DNA of 64,000 bases from positions 1 through 64,000 of the IMG/VR virus record IMGVR_UViG_3300045283_000349; one strand, written 5' to 3'. This document shows, piece after piece, positions 40,187 to 49,971 of the stretch. The stretch's first letter is position 1. Every line of letters starts with the position of its first letter. The notes under the pieces are model-generated. The model was not told where the DNA came from. It made no database searches and saw only the letters and a program-made list of their open reading frames with translations. The translations under genes and the position numbers were made by a program. The DNA is from a virus.

Positions 40187-43100
40187 CTAAAGCGCCCCAT
40201 CCTGGAGCGATGACACGTTATCCGCTTTCCAGATCACCCGCGCGGTCGAACCGCTCGGGTTGAACGTCTTGCCGAGGCGGAGCTTCCGCTGGGTGCCAGT
40301 GCTGGGCGAGGTCGTCGTCGCAACCTTCGATGTGGTTGGCGACAGATACGACATCACGCCCGACGCGGGGGCTGCGGCGAAGTTGACCAGGGGCGCGCCG
40401 CCGGTCGCAATGTACCCCAGCGCACCGCTGGCAGGCGGCGTGACCATCACGCCATCGGCGTATGCGTTGCCGATCGCATCGGCCAGCGAGCCGGTGACCT
40501 GGTTGGTGGTGCCGTTGAACCGCACCACGTCTCCCACGTTGAGAGCGCCGCCCGAGCTATTGGTGACGGGGACGAAACCCGATGCGATCGCAGTACCGGT
40601 GCCCAGGATCTTGTTGGCCGCGCTGTCCTCGAACCCGACAGAGGTCAAGGCCGTATGCGACGTGATCGCTGGGCCTGCGACCCGGATGTCGCCCGCGGTG
40701 CCGCTGACCGTGTTGGCCGAGCTGCGGCCAGTGATTAGGGCACAGCCCACCGCCGCAGACATGTCGATCCCGACATCCGTGTTGCCCGAGGTGCCGGTGC
40801 AGCCATCCACGGACAACGTGCAGCCGATCGCGGTCAGTTTGATTGCGCCAGTGGTGGAGTTGGTGACGTCCACCCGACGAATGCCCATGGTCGACTGGTT
40901 GACCGCGATCTGGCCGGAGACCACGCGCGGCGCCGCGTTCGTGGCCGACGTGTCCCCGAACACGAAGCCCGATGTCTCGCCCAGGTTGGCGCCGCCCGGC
41001 GGGCCGCAGAGCGTGAACGACGGTGCAGTTTGAAAGTACGACCTGGGGCCGATGCCACCATTGGTGGATTGGCATTGCGACACCGCGAAGGTCGCGCTGG
41101 CTCGCATCGCTCCCAGGCACGTGACGTTCTGGGAGAACACGCGATTGATGTTGCCGTTGCAGGCCAGGCGTAGGCCCATGCCGAGAGTTATCGCCGTCAG
41201 CGCCTCGGTGTTGAACGTGTCGCGGACCGAGAAATTGAACATGTCCGACGCAGTGAAGACCGTCGTATTGGTGGCTCCGGATAGCTCGACAAAGGCGAGC
41301 CCCGTGCCAGGCGCGCTCACCTTGAAGGCGTTTGCCGTGGTGCTCGCGGTCCGCACGCCCGTGAGGTAGTTGAAGAACAGGCCAAAGCCGCTGGACTGTG
41401 GGATGCCGTGCGCCCAGTCGATCTTGTCGACGATGCAGCCCGGCCGTTCGATGAAGAACTGGTCTCCCGCCGAGCCCGTCGCAGGCGCGGTCGAGGTCGC
41501 GCTGCCCGGGGTGACGGACCCTGTCGCATTCAACGTTACGACCCGGCATTGATTGCGCAGCGCCACCGTGACGGTCGTGGGCGAGAAGCGAATCCGGTAC
41601 TGCACAGCCGCCGGATCGGCGCTGATCGACCCAGCGTTCAGGTTGAGCAGCGTGGTGGTACTGCCAGCGCCAACCGTGAATGACCCGTCGCCGTTGGGGC
41701 CGGTGGCCACCTGGACGCAGCCCTGGGTGATCTGGTCGCTGGCCGAGTTCGTGAGGTCTGTTGACCCCGACACGCGGAAGTACGGGTAGCCGGACAGTCC
41801 GCCGGTCAGGATGGAATCGGCCGTGACGCCGTCCTGTTTGAGGTACGTGCCTCCATCCGAGCGGTTCTTCCACAGCGCCACGATCCAGCGCCCAGCGCCG
41901 AGCTTCGGGACGATCTGAAAGAAGCGCTCCCAGGTCTTGATAGCGATGCCGGCCGGTGAGAGCGCCGCGCCGGCGGCCGCATCGATATAGCCGACGTTTG
42001 TGTCGAGACCGTTCTCGTTGTCGAGCACGTAGTAGCGGACCTGCTGCACGCCAGCGACGGTGATGGGCCACGTGGCAACGAGGGCTTGGAGCTTGGCGAA
42101 ATCGGCCGCGCTCAGATAGCCGTCCGCGGTCGGCGTGGCGAGCGGCAGCAGCGGGTGCTGGTGGTTCCAAGGCGACGCCTCGGTCCCATTGCCGGGATCG
42201 CCACCAGCCACGCTACCCAAGGGCGTGTTGGTCGAAAGAGGCGGCTGCGGGCCGGCGGGTCCCGTTGCGCCCGTAGCACCTGTCGGGCCTGTCGGGCCAG
42301 GGGCGCCGTCCGCGCCTGCTGGGCCCACAGGACCCGTCGCTCCCGTCGCTCCAGTTGCGCCTGTTGCACCAGTGGGACCTGGCGCCCCGTCGGCTCCAGG
42401 TGGGCCATCCGCTCCAGCTGGGCCGGCTGCACCCGTTGGCCCCGTCGCGCCAGCGGGACCCGTGGGACCGAGAGGGCCTTGCGGGCCGGTTGGTCCCGGC
42501 GGCCCATCGGCGCCGGCGGGCCCATCGGCCCCGTCTGCACCAGCGGGTCCGGTCGCGCCGTCCGCACCATCCACACCGTCGGCCCCCGCTGGTCCCTGTG
42601 GCCCGGTCGCGCCCGGCGCGCCGTCGGCCCCCGCCGGGCCGGTTGCACCAGGCGGTCCGATGAGCGACGTCGGATCCCCCCAGTCGCCGGCGGTCTTGTC
42701 GCCATAGATGTCGTACACCGTCCTGTCGATGCACCAGTCGCCATTGAAACCGAGCCCGGGCAGCGGCGGCCCATCGCTCGTTCGCAGCGTCCGGCCGCCG
42801 ATCAAATCGAGCAGTTCCGGCGGGACCGTGTCTGGCTCACCCAGTAGGCCCACCGATTCTCGAATCTCGAAAAAGCTGAGCGGCACCACCTGGGACCGCA
42901 CGTCCAAGGCGTCGGTCCAAAACACGTCGTAGTGGTAGCGGCCCCAGGGCAAGCCGGCCGTGTCGCCCTGAATAAGTATGAATTTCGCGGCGCCGCCCTC
43001 CAGGCTGATGGGCACAGCGGTGCGCACAATCGTTGGCACTAGGTCTGACGGCCGTCTCCGGACGCTGAGCACCAGCTCGCCGCCAGTCAGATCTACCGGC

Positions 43101-43252
43101 TCGCGATTCGAAGAGACGAGGGTAACTACGATCGTGGCGTCTTCAGCGATGACGAGTTCGAGTCGCTGAGGAGTCGCTTGCGCGGGCGCCCCGATAGCCG
43201 GCACGCTGCCATCGTTGAGAACCGCGCTGATCTGAAGATTGAGCACGGTCAC
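40187..43252 (-). CDS. large tail fibre with collagen-like region
   Basis: A 1021-residue protein. Residues 1-190 form a beta-rich N-terminal domain of the BppU-like attachment type. Residues about 199-336 are roughly 46 Gly-X-Y triplets rich in Gly-Pro-Thr and Gly-Ala-Asp, forming a collagen-like triple helix. A trimer junction ([19 protein letters not shown]) follows, then 650 residues of beta-rich, probably beta-helical, receptor-binding domain and a short end module. It would be a long trimeric fibre. A glycosyltransferase gene lies directly upstream in the operon. Confidence 0.88.
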   Translation of the reverse strand: MTVLNLQISAVLNDGSVPAIGAPAQATPQRLELVIAEDATIVVTLVSSNREPVDLTGGELVLSVRRRPSDLVPTIVRTAVPISLEGGAAKFILIQGDTAGLPWGRYHYDVFWTDALDVRSQVVPLSFFEIRESVGLLGEPDTVPPELLDLIGGRTLRTSDGPPLPGLGFNGDWCIDRTVYDIYGDKTAGDWGDPTSLIGPPGATGPAGADGAPGATGPQGPAGADGVDGADGATGPAGADGADGPAGADGPPGPTGPQGPLGPTGPAGATGPTGAAGPAGADGPPGADGAPGPTGATGATGATGATGPVGPAGADGAPGPTGPTGATGATGPAGPQPPLSTNTPLGSVAGGDPGNGTEASPWNHQHPLLPLATPTADGYLSAADFAKLQALVATWPITVAGVQQVRYYVLDNENGLDTNVGYIDAAAGAALSPAGIAIKTWERFFQIVPKLGAGRWIVALWKNRSDGGTYLKQDGVTADSILTGGLSGYPYFRVSGSTDLTNSASDQITQGCVQVATGPNGDGSFTVGAGSTTTLLNLNAGSISADPAAVQYRIRFSPTTVTVALRNQCRVVTLNATGSVTPGSATSTAPATGSAGDQFFIERPGCIVDKIDWAHGIPQSSGFGLFFNYLTGVRTASTTANAFKVSAPGTGLAFVELSGATNTTVFTASDMFNFSVRDTFNTEALTAITLGMGLRLACNGNINRVFSQNVTCLGAMRASATFAVSQCQSTNGGIGPRSYFQTAPSFTLCGPPGGANLGETSGFVFGDTSATNAAPRVVSGQIAVNQSTMGIRRVDVTNSTTGAIKLTAIGCTLSVDGCTGTSGNTDVGIDMSAAVGCALITGRSSANTVSGTAGDIRVAGPAITSHTALTSVGFEDSAANKILGTGTAIASGFVPVTNSSGGALNVGDVVRFNGTTNQVTGSLADAIGNAYADGVMVTPPASGALGYIATGGAPLVNFAAAPASGVMSYLSPTTSKVATTTSPSTGTQRKLRLGKTFNPSGSTARVIWKADNVSSLQDGAL

Positions 43253-43960
43253 TCAGCCCAATGCCATGGCATCGCACTCATCGCCGGCGTAGTTGGCCGA
43301 CTTGCGGTCTCCCGCTGGGCGCGCACGCGTGATGTGCACGGCCGTCACCTCTCCGATGTGCTGCACGATGTGCGGCAGGAGCATTCCGAATCGCAGGCCC
43401 TTGAAGTAGTAGCGCAGGGCGAACAGGCGCCCGAACTGCTTCTCGCCCGGCTCGTGCGACACGACGATCTCCGCGTGCTGCTTGTCCGGCCACATGAGCG
43501 CAAGCGAGCGCAGGGGGATCTTGATCGCCTGCACCCCACTTTGAATGACCCCCTTGTCGGGCACCGCGCGCTCCTCCAAGCCTGCCTTCGCGCCCGCCGG
43601 TGTGTAGAAATCGAAGAACGAGACGAACGCGAGGTCCGCGGGCACCTCGTACTCGACGATCTTCTTCACTGCGTTTTTGGACAACACGATGTCGTCCTCG
43701 AAGAAGGCCAGGTCTTGCTGGCGTTCGCGCGCCAGCTTCACGACGGCCTCCAGCCCCGGCAGCGTTCCGGTCGACTCGGCCGTGCTCCTCACGGTCCAGC
43801 CCTCCGGAGCGACGCCCTCGAAGGGCCCGTCGCAATAGATCAGCTTGTCTTCTTTCGGCAGACCGGCGCCCCCGGTCGCGTCGATCCGCTTGATTGTCTC
43901 GTTGAAGTACGAGAATCCATTCTCTCGCTTGGTGGTGTTGACGACGAGCAAAGTCGACAT
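43253..43960 (-). CDS. glycosyltransferase-like protein
   Basis: A 235-residue protein with a short Rossmann start (STLLVVNTTKRENGF) and an acidic EDD motif (LAFFEDDIVLSKN, Glu88-Asp90) as used by GT-A glycosyltransferases to hold metal and nucleotide-sugar. It lies between two collagen-like fibre genes in one operon, so the fibres are its most likely targets. It could instead modify host surface sugars. Confidence 0.65.
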   Translation of the reverse strand: MSTLLVVNTTKRENGFSYFNETIKRIDATGGAGLPKEDKLIYCDGPFEGVAPEGWTVRSTAESTGTLPGLEAVVKLARERQQDLAFFEDDIVLSKNAVKKIVEYEVPADLAFVSFFDFYTPAGAKAGLEERAVPDKGVIQSGVQAIKIPLRSLALMWPDKQHAEIVVSHEPGEKQFGRLFALRYYFKGLRFGMLLPHIVQHIGEVTAVHITRARPAGDRKSANYAGDECDAMALG

Positions 43961-44006
43961 TGGGCGGGATCCTTTGAAGAGGGGGTTTTGATAGGGGGTG
44001 GGTGGG

Positions 44007-44855
44007 CTACTCGGGGGCGTCGCCGGGATAAACAGACGATCCGTCGCCGTTCAACAGCTCGACCACCCAACCGTTGCCGTGTCCCGCAACTCCGACGTTC
44101 CAGCGCATCTGCACGGACGCGACGCCATTCGTGTCACGAACGATCACGTGCGCGCCGACGTTGCCGCTGCTGGTACCGCCGGAGAGGCCGTCGATGATCG
44201 TGGCGTTGATGACGAGCTGGTTCGTAGCGTGGGGGGCCATCGTGCGGAACGTATGCGGCTGATGATCGGCCGTGCCATTGGGCAGCGTCAGCGTCACGGT
44301 TCCACCCGCAATCTCAACATCGGTGTGCGTCTTGGCCAGATCGACGGTGCCGTCCGCGAAGAAGAACTGGTAGCCGCCAGCTCCGGCCGGGCCGGCCGGG
44401 CCAGTCGGGCCAGTTGGCCCTGTCGGACCTCTCGCACCCGTCAGACCGGTCGGGCCTGGCGACGATGGCAACAGACCCCAGGAGATCGTGCCCGTGGCGG
44501 GGCCGCCCAGATCACCCTTGGTCAGACGGCCGTTCGCATGCCAGACCTCCGGAATCGCATCACCATCGACCAGGAGCTGGATCACGGTGCGTGCGCCCAA
44601 AAATCCCACGCGGATCGGCGTCGGTACGCCGGGCGTAACCTCATCGCCAAAACCCTCGCCGTTCATCACGCGGAGCTGACTGTCCGGAACCCCCTGCGCA
44701 CCGGCCAGGATCCGGATCTGGACGGCGGTGTCGAACACCACGTCGCCCACGAACCCGCTGAAGTCCTTGTAGGTCCCGTCGCCCGTGTCCAACCACGTGA
44801 TGATTCCGCCCTCGGTGGGCTGCGGAGGTTGCGCGATCAGGATGTCATCTTTCAT
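44007..44855 (-). CDS. short fibre with collagen-like region
   Basis: A 282-residue protein: a beta-rich N-terminal domain (1-125), about nine Gly-X-Y triplets (PGPTGLTGARGPTGPTG onward, residues 132-160), and a beta-rich C-terminal domain. It is a second, smaller collagen-like fibre or baseplate attachment. It starts inside a 4-base overlap with a short leader reading frame. Confidence 0.75.
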   Translation of the reverse strand: MKDDILIAQPPQPTEGGIITWLDTGDGTYKDFSGFVGDVVFDTAVQIRILAGAQGVPDSQLRVMNGEGFGDEVTPGVPTPIRVGFLGARTVIQLLVDGDAIPEVWHANGRLTKGDLGGPATGTISWGLLPSSPGPTGLTGARGPTGPTGPTGPAGPAGAGGYQFFFADGTVDLAKTHTDVEIAGGTVTLTLPNGTADHQPHTFRTMAPHATNQLVINATIIDGLSGGTSSGNVGAHVIVRDTNGVASVQMRWNVGVAGHGNGWVVELLNGDGSSVYPGDAPE

Positions 44856-44899
44856 TGGGTTCCCAGCTTGTTGACCTGTTGACCTATGGACCTGCGCAT
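44852..44899 (-). CDS. 15-residue leader peptide frame
   Basis: ATG 44899 opens the frame MRRSIGQQVNKLGTQ, whose TGA overlaps the ATG of the short fibre gene. The codons for Gly-Gln-Gln-Val-Asn lie in the M2 repeat. It might couple translation to the fibre gene or regulate it. It is unproven that it is translated. Confidence 0.35.
   Translation of the reverse strand: MRRSIGQQVNKLGTQ
44869..44892 (-). promoter_or_regulatory. M2 octamer array (short fibre)
   Basis: Three octamers on the minus strand, GGTCCATA-GGTCAACA-GGTCAACA, ending 14 bases before the fibre ATG. Confidence 0.55.
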
Positions 44900-44920
44900 C
44901 GTCTCCCGGTCAGCCCCGAG

Positions 44921-44933
44921 CCTCAAGGTTTCA
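44921..44933 (-). promoter_or_regulatory. M1 motif copy 5 (divergent form)
   Basis: TGAAACCTTGAGG on the minus strand; the first base differs from the other copies. It is 33 nt before the leader ATG and 77 nt before the fibre ATG, overlapping the end of the gpF-like gene by three bases. This copy breaks the 42-nt spacing rule. Confidence 0.45.
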
Positions 44934-45644
44934 GCCCCCGTTCTTGAGCCGCTCCTCCAACGTGTCGCGTATCTCCTCGGGGTAGTCCTGCAGGTCCGGC
45001 TCCCAGTCAGGGCCATCGATGGGCGGCGGGGACCCGAAGCCTTCGTCGGGCTCGCTGTCGGGCGGCTCGTCGTCGATCCCCTCGTCCGCAGCCTCGTCCG
45101 CCGATAGCGGCGTGACCACCGAGCGGCAATTGAAGTGCAGCGGCGGCGTGCGGTTCTCCCAGGCCGGGTCATCCGCAGCCAGGACGGTGCCATCGTTGTC
45201 GTGGCAGACCTCGGTCTGCGCGTCATCGTCGATCCCATCAAAGCGCAGGTAGGGCCGGAACTGCCGGACCGACGGGGCCGAGATCACGGCATGGCGGCCG
45301 CCGTTGTAGGCAGTGAGCAGGTTGGTCCGGAAGATGGTCTCGAGCCGCCCGGGCTTGTCGGCCCCCCAGTGATCGACAAGCTTGGCCCCGGCGTCTGCCT
45401 TGAAGGTCTCGAAGGTCGTCCCCTGCTCGATCGCGGAGGCCAGGCCGTCGAACACCTCGGTGATGATGTCGGCCAGCGCGACCTCCGAGACGGTGAAGGC
45501 GAACTGCTTTTGCCCCTCGTTGAGCTTGTCCCACTCCTCGCGTTTCATTGGTACGCGGGCGCGGAATTTCTGGATCGCCTCGGTGAACTGGTTGGGGTCC
45601 GCAGGGATCCCGTCTTCGGCGCCGCCCCCTCCGCGCTTCGGCAT
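44931..45644 (-). CDS. gpF-like minor head protein
   Basis: A 237-residue protein of the Mu gpF / phage head morphogenesis family (PF04233). The helical core and the PPLHFNCRSVV motif near residue 165 are family hallmarks; the C-terminus is acidic and proline-rich. It is needed to build the head vertex with the portal, which is encoded just upstream. Confidence 0.85.
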   Translation of the reverse strand: MPKRGGGGAEDGIPADPNQFTEAIQKFRARVPMKREEWDKLNEGQKQFAFTVSEVALADIITEVFDGLASAIEQGTTFETFKADAGAKLVDHWGADKPGRLETIFRTNLLTAYNGGRHAVISAPSVRQFRPYLRFDGIDDDAQTEVCHDNDGTVLAADDPAWENRTPPLHFNCRSVVTPLSADEAADEGIDDEPPDSEPDEGFGSPPPIDGPDWEPDLQDYPEEIRDTLEERLKNGG

Positions 45645-45651
45645 CGGGCGC

Positions 45652-47697
45652 TCAGAGTTCCTCGAGCACGCCGAGGCGGCCCGCCATGTGGGCCATGATC
45701 TGCGCCCGCTCGACCACGCGCCGGAGCGCCGTTGCGTCGGCGCCCTTGTAGCGCCGGGTGAGGCGCGCCCTCAGATCGGCGGGGCTTGTGGCCTTGTCGA
45801 CGTCCTCGAGAATGCCCGCGAGGTCCTGCTTGAGCGCCTGGGCGGCCCGCCGCTTGGCCGCCTTCTTGAGGGCATCGGCATACTTGGCGGTCCGCTTGTG
45901 GCCCGCCACCCCGGGACCTGGTGCCCCGCTGAGTCGTTCGATTTGCTCGTCGGGGTCCTGTTGACCTAGCGCCGTGGCTGTTGAAATGACTAGTTTGGCA
46001 AGGCCACTCTTCACACCTGGCGGCGTCGCCGCGCCGTCGGCCGGCAACTGCGGGGGCTCCTTACCATCGGCCGGCAGCTGCGGCGGCGCTGCTGCTTGAT
46101 CCCCTGCCCCGCTGGCCCCGTCCCCTGGCCCCGTCCCCGCCTCAGCCTGCGCCGCCGTGGCAACCGTGGCGGCATGTTTGGCCTGGAACTCGGCCACGGT
46201 CAAATCCCCATCGGGATTGCGGCCGCCGCCTTCGCCCTCGAGCGGTCCCATCCCGGCGGCCGCGCGCGCCTCGTTCACGGTCACGATCGCGCCCAGCGCG
46301 GACGGGGTCAGCGCCACGCGGCCACCGGCGCCTGGTGTCGCGCCCTCGTCCAGCTCGGCTGCGGCAAGCAGCGGGATTCCCCAGATGGCAGCGATGGCGT
46401 CCGTGTCGATCTCGAGGCCAGCCAGCTGCAGCGCCGTGACGGCCACGCCCACCGCCTCGAGCGTCTGCGCCTCTTTCAGCTCGTCCTCGGGCTCCTCCAC
46501 TACGTAGCGCGCCCGCGGCGCCAGCGCCGGATCGCCATAGTTGCGCTCGGCCCAGTGGGTGAGCCCCTGCTTTTGCAGGGTGTCCGCGATCACCGCGTCC
46601 TCGAGAAGCTTGGTGAAAGCGACGCCGGCGTGGACATCGGCGGCAGCGCGTGAGCCTCCCTGCACCTCGGTGGTGAGGTTCTGGCCCAGGACTGTCACCG
46701 CGATGTTGACCTCGATCTTGCCGATCAGCCGCTCGAAGCCCTCCTCGCTGCGGCCCATGGGCTCGACGATGCTGAACTTGTATCTTGGCGCGTCCTTGTC
46801 GCCGGTCACGGGCAGGAACAACGCGGTCTCGGATCCCCGATTGGCGACGTCCTGCATGACCTTCTGCTTTTCGTCGTCGGGCGCGTTGTCCGGCACCTCG
46901 AGCACGTCGGCGGGCATGCCGTGCTTTTCGCTGTAGCGGGACCAGTCGCGGTATGCCCACTGCCGGCACAGGTACAGCATAGCCAGCGGGCGCAGCATGG
47001 CGCGCCGCCAAGGCGATCGGAACCCGTACGGCATGTAGATGATCCACTTGCCATCACTGCGGGCATTCTCCTCGGTCGAGGGCAGATCGATGAGGCCCTC
47101 CATGGTCCGCAGCTGGTAGATGCCCTTCTGGTAATTCCAGCGCAGGAACTGCGGGTGCCACACGCGCGTGGTGAAGGTCGAGAAGGTCGGATCGCTGTAG
47201 TCCCACATGATCTCGGCTACGCCGATGCCGAGAAGGCGACCCCAGTGCAGCAGCTCGGAGACCACGTCTTTGGGGAACATGGTCGACCACAGCCCGGGCT
47301 CGTCGTCGCTGCCCTGGATCAGCTCGGCGATCTTTTTGGCCTTGAGCTTGGGCTTGACCGTCGATGCCTTGATCGCCAGATCGGAGGCCACGAGCGCGCC
47401 CCAGCGCGTGGAAGTCGTGCCGCTGATCCGGTCATCCCTCAACATGGCGTCGGCCAGCTTGGCGGCGTCCTCGAAGGACGTGCCCTCCTCGAAGGTCCTC
47501 AACACCGACTTGATTTGGCCCACACGGTCCAGTTCGAGGAAGCCAGCCACCGGGGGCATCTGCTGCAGAGTCCCCGCGCGGATGGTTTCACGGGCGGGCG
47601 GCCGGGCCTTCAGGACGGTGACCGCCGCGCCATCACGGGCGGTCCCTGTGGCCACCACGGCCAACTTCCCTCGCTGCCTGTTCCTGCGCTTGGACAC
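45652..47697 (-). CDS. portal protein (DUF935, Mu gp29-like)
   Basis: A 681-residue protein. Start GTG 47697 is preferred because M1 lies 42 nt upstream, as for other operons; ATG 47709 and TTG 47733 are in frame too. The DUF935 portal core runs over about 50-470, with segments such as WHPQFLRWNYQKG, MPYGFRSPWRRAM and VLGQNLTTEVQGGS. A long Ala/Pro-rich linker and a helical C-terminal end (KKAAKRRAAQALKQDL) follow. It forms the DNA entry ring. Confidence 0.87.
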   Translation of the reverse strand: MSKRRNRQRGKLAVVATGTARDGAAVTVLKARPPARETIRAGTLQQMPPVAGFLELDRVGQIKSVLRTFEEGTSFEDAAKLADAMLRDDRISGTTSTRWGALVASDLAIKASTVKPKLKAKKIAELIQGSDDEPGLWSTMFPKDVVSELLHWGRLLGIGVAEIMWDYSDPTFSTFTTRVWHPQFLRWNYQKGIYQLRTMEGLIDLPSTEENARSDGKWIIYMPYGFRSPWRRAMLRPLAMLYLCRQWAYRDWSRYSEKHGMPADVLEVPDNAPDDEKQKVMQDVANRGSETALFLPVTGDKDAPRYKFSIVEPMGRSEEGFERLIGKIEVNIAVTVLGQNLTTEVQGGSRAAADVHAGVAFTKLLEDAVIADTLQKQGLTHWAERNYGDPALAPRARYVVEEPEDELKEAQTLEAVGVAVTALQLAGLEIDTDAIAAIWGIPLLAAAELDEGATPGAGGRVALTPSALGAIVTVNEARAAAGMGPLEGEGGGRNPDGDLTVAEFQAKHAATVATAAQAEAGTGPGDGASGAGDQAAAPPQLPADGKEPPQLPADGAATPPGVKSGLAKLVISTATALGQQDPDEQIERLSGAPGPGVAGHKRTAKYADALKKAAKRRAAQALKQDLAGILEDVDKATSPADLRARLTRRYKGADATALRRVVERAQIMAHMAGRLGVLEEL

Positions 47698-47727
47698 CGT
47701 TGCCAGCATGCCGACATGGCCACGGGC

Positions 47728-47762
47728 CCTCAACGTTTCGTGGACCTATTGATTTGTTGGCT
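47728..47762 (-). promoter_or_regulatory. M2 array (3 octamers) joined to M1 motif copy 6
   Basis: Minus strand units AGCCAACA, AATCAATA and GGTCCACG run into AAACGTTGAGG; M1 here has one mismatch (G for C). The M1 G is 42 nt before the GTG 47697 start of the portal gene. Confidence 0.6.
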
Positions 47763-47800
47763 TGGCCGTAGACCCCAACCAACCAATAGGCCAGCCGTTT

Positions 47801-49204
47801 TTAGATGCGCCGGGGGGCGTGCACCGTGGGCAGGGGCCTACCGACTCGTGGTGCCGAGCCACTCAACATGAGGTGGGTTAGGGCCCAGACGTTGGCATCG
47901 AGCCGGTCGGGACTCTTGCGGGCCAACAGCGGGTTCCACGTGGTCATCTGGTCCTCGAGCCTTGCATGCACACCGACGTGGTGCACCTCGCCCTTCTCGT
48001 AGAGCGTCGCGATCGGCTCGGCGCGGATGGCTTTGCCTCGCGATGCCGTGACGGCCTGGTAGGCCACGGGCCGGTCGCGCGCGTAGGCCCGCAGGGTCGA
48101 TCCCACCAGGGCGCCACCGTTGTTGACCTCGGCGATGATCTTGTCCATCTGCTGATCGTGGTAGGCGTCGACCGCGATTTTCGCCCACTCCTCGGGCTGG
48201 TAGTAGCCCGACAGGTCGCCCAGCACGAAGCCGTGCATGCCCTCCTTGTTCTGGCAGATGCAGCGGCCGACGCCCGCGTAGACGATGCCGGTCTCGGCGG
48301 TGAAGATCTCGGTCTCGGCGGCACGCTTGCGATCGGCCTCGTCGGCCGTGGCTGGATCGATCGCCAGCACCATGCGCAGCAGATCGAAGGGCGGCACGAC
48401 CACGCGCGACTTTTCGATCGTCGACATCTTGAACATGGCGCCCGGCGTGTCGCCGAGTAGCTCGCCGCGGATCTCCTGCTGGCCAAGGCGCGTGCCCTCG
48501 AATTCGTCGCGGATCGCCTCGAAGAACTTGCGGTCGAGGTTCTTGGCATTGTCGTAGGTGCTGCCGCCCTGGACGATGCTGCCCGGGTTGATGACGAGCT
48601 GGCGGATCAGAGCCGTGGGCCGCGGGGTCATCGTGATCACCATCTGGGGGCTGTCGCCCCGCGGGCCGGTGATGCGGAGGGCGAGCCGGATCAGCTTCCA
48701 GGTCATCTCGGCATTTCGCCAAGACCCGAGCTCGTCGGCCCAGAGGTAGTCGTGGTTGCCACCGCGGGCACGCTCGGGCTCCTCGGAGCTGTAGAGATGG
48801 GCCACGGCGCCGTTGGGCCAGTGCAGCTCGCGGTCCTTGGCGATCCAGGTTGGCCGATCAATTTCCGGCGTGATGGCCAGGATCCCGCTCGGTCCCTCGA
48901 TCATCAGCTTGCGGCCGTCGCCGAGGGTGGGGGCAACCAGCGCGATGTTGCGCCGCCGGCCCTGGGCGACCTGGGCGCGCACCGTCTGCGCACCGGTCAT
49001 CGTCTTGCCCCAGCCGCGGCCGGCCTTGATGATCCAATAATCCCAGTCCTTCCTCGCCAGCGCCGCGCCCGGCTCGCCAGGCGGGATCTGCTCGGGCCGC
49101 GCCATCGAGGTCCAGTCATAGGCGTTGACGGCGCGCCGGTGGGCGGCCTGCCGTTCGGAAAGGATGCTCGCAACGAGCCGGAGGCGGGCAGCGAAGGCGG
49201 TCAC
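47801..49204 (-). CDS. terminase large subunit
   Basis: A 467-residue packaging motor from GTG 49204. Walker A is GRGWGKT (62-68), Walker B is YLWADE with Asp157-Glu158, and a nuclease domain occupies the C-terminal half (IDPATADEADRK region, with Asp residues near 290). It is of the Mu gp28/TerL type and would cut and package DNA into the head through the portal encoded next. It overlaps the sigma-like gene by 4 bases. Confidence 0.92.
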   Translation of the reverse strand: MTAFAARLRLVASILSERQAAHRRAVNAYDWTSMARPEQIPPGEPGAALARKDWDYWIIKAGRGWGKTMTGAQTVRAQVAQGRRRNIALVAPTLGDGRKLMIEGPSGILAITPEIDRPTWIAKDRELHWPNGAVAHLYSSEEPERARGGNHDYLWADELGSWRNAEMTWKLIRLALRITGPRGDSPQMVITMTPRPTALIRQLVINPGSIVQGGSTYDNAKNLDRKFFEAIRDEFEGTRLGQQEIRGELLGDTPGAMFKMSTIEKSRVVVPPFDLLRMVLAIDPATADEADRKRAAETEIFTAETGIVYAGVGRCICQNKEGMHGFVLGDLSGYYQPEEWAKIAVDAYHDQQMDKIIAEVNNGGALVGSTLRAYARDRPVAYQAVTASRGKAIRAEPIATLYEKGEVHHVGVHARLEDQMTTWNPLLARKSPDRLDANVWALTHLMLSGSAPRVGRPLPTVHAPRRI

Positions 49205-49935
49205 CGCAGCGTGGTTTTCCTGTTCATTGTCGCGCGCGCGGCCGCGAAAGCATCCTGCGCCTGCACCTCGATCTGCCGGACCCGCTCGTGGCTGATGCCC
49301 AGGTTCTTGGCCGTCTCCGAGAGCGACGAGACGCCGGCGGCGGCGAGGTCAAGCGAGCAGGTGTGCTTCATGTCCTCGAGCGCAACGCCTGGGTGATTCA
49401 GCCGGATCGCCCCGCTGGTCGCGTGCACTTCGAGGAACAGGTGGTGCCGGCAGCTGACCCAGGGGCAGGGGCGGATCCCGCCTTCGCATTCCTCGCGGCT
49501 CTGCGGCCGCGGGTTCTCCGCGAAGAGCGCGCGCAGCTGCAGCGGCGTCAGCTCGCCATCGCTGATCCCGTCGAGTGCGGTCTGGCTCTTGGCCGAGACC
49601 CGGCCGCGCCGGCCGATCACGGGCAGCTTTACGGTCCGCATCCGCTGCAACGGCGCCGGGCCGATCGCGAACGGCAGCAGGGATCCGCGCAACACCAACA
49701 GCTGCTCGAGCCGCGCGCGGCGCGGATGGCGGAACAGGAAGGGCGCGCGCGGCCGCCGCGCCGGCAGGGACGGATCGCGGTCCTCGCGCCGGATCAACGC
49801 CACCGCTGCAGCACCACGTAACCACGGCTGACAAGGCGGCTCGGGCGGCGGCGGGGCCATAGCATGCGGCCCGACCACCGCCAGCCCCGGGCGTACAGGC
49901 ACCCACGTCTCAACTGGCTGACTCGCTGGCATCAT
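49201..49935 (-). CDS. sigma-factor region-4-like DNA-binding protein
   Basis: A 244-residue protein (ATG 49935, preceded by AAAGGGGGTG). After a disordered Pro-rich start, residues near 150-190 contain CEGGIRPCPWVSCRHHLFLEV, and the C-terminus TCSLDLAAAGVSSLSETAKNL then GISHERVRQIEVQAQDAF is a sigma-70 region 4 helix-turn-helix. I associate this combination with proteins encoded in myxobacterial chromosomes. Placed before the terminase gene, it could be a late-gene activator or a small terminase substitute. It is the prime candidate to read the M1 or M2 motifs. Confidence 0.6.
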   Translation of the reverse strand: MMPASQPVETWVPVRPGLAVVGPHAMAPPPPEPPCQPWLRGAAAVALIRREDRDPSLPARRPRAPFLFRHPRRARLEQLLVLRGSLLPFAIGPAPLQRMRTVKLPVIGRRGRVSAKSQTALDGISDGELTPLQLRALFAENPRPQSREECEGGIRPCPWVSCRHHLFLEVHATSGAIRLNHPGVALEDMKHTCSLDLAAAGVSSLSETAKNLGISHERVRQIEVQAQDAFAAARATMNRKTTLR

Positions 49936-49971
49936 GGCGTCACCCCCTTTCTCGATACCCATGTGGGTACT

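Noticed and set aside
42086-42847. long plus-strand frame with repeated Gly-Pro-Val-Ala-Pro type motifs
   Set aside because: It is the antisense of the collagen-like codons of the large fibre gene and has no own start signal or context.
45955-45970. M2-like unit in the portal gene
   Set aside because: A single unit within codons for Gly-Gln-Gln; no tandem partner in phase, so probably chance.
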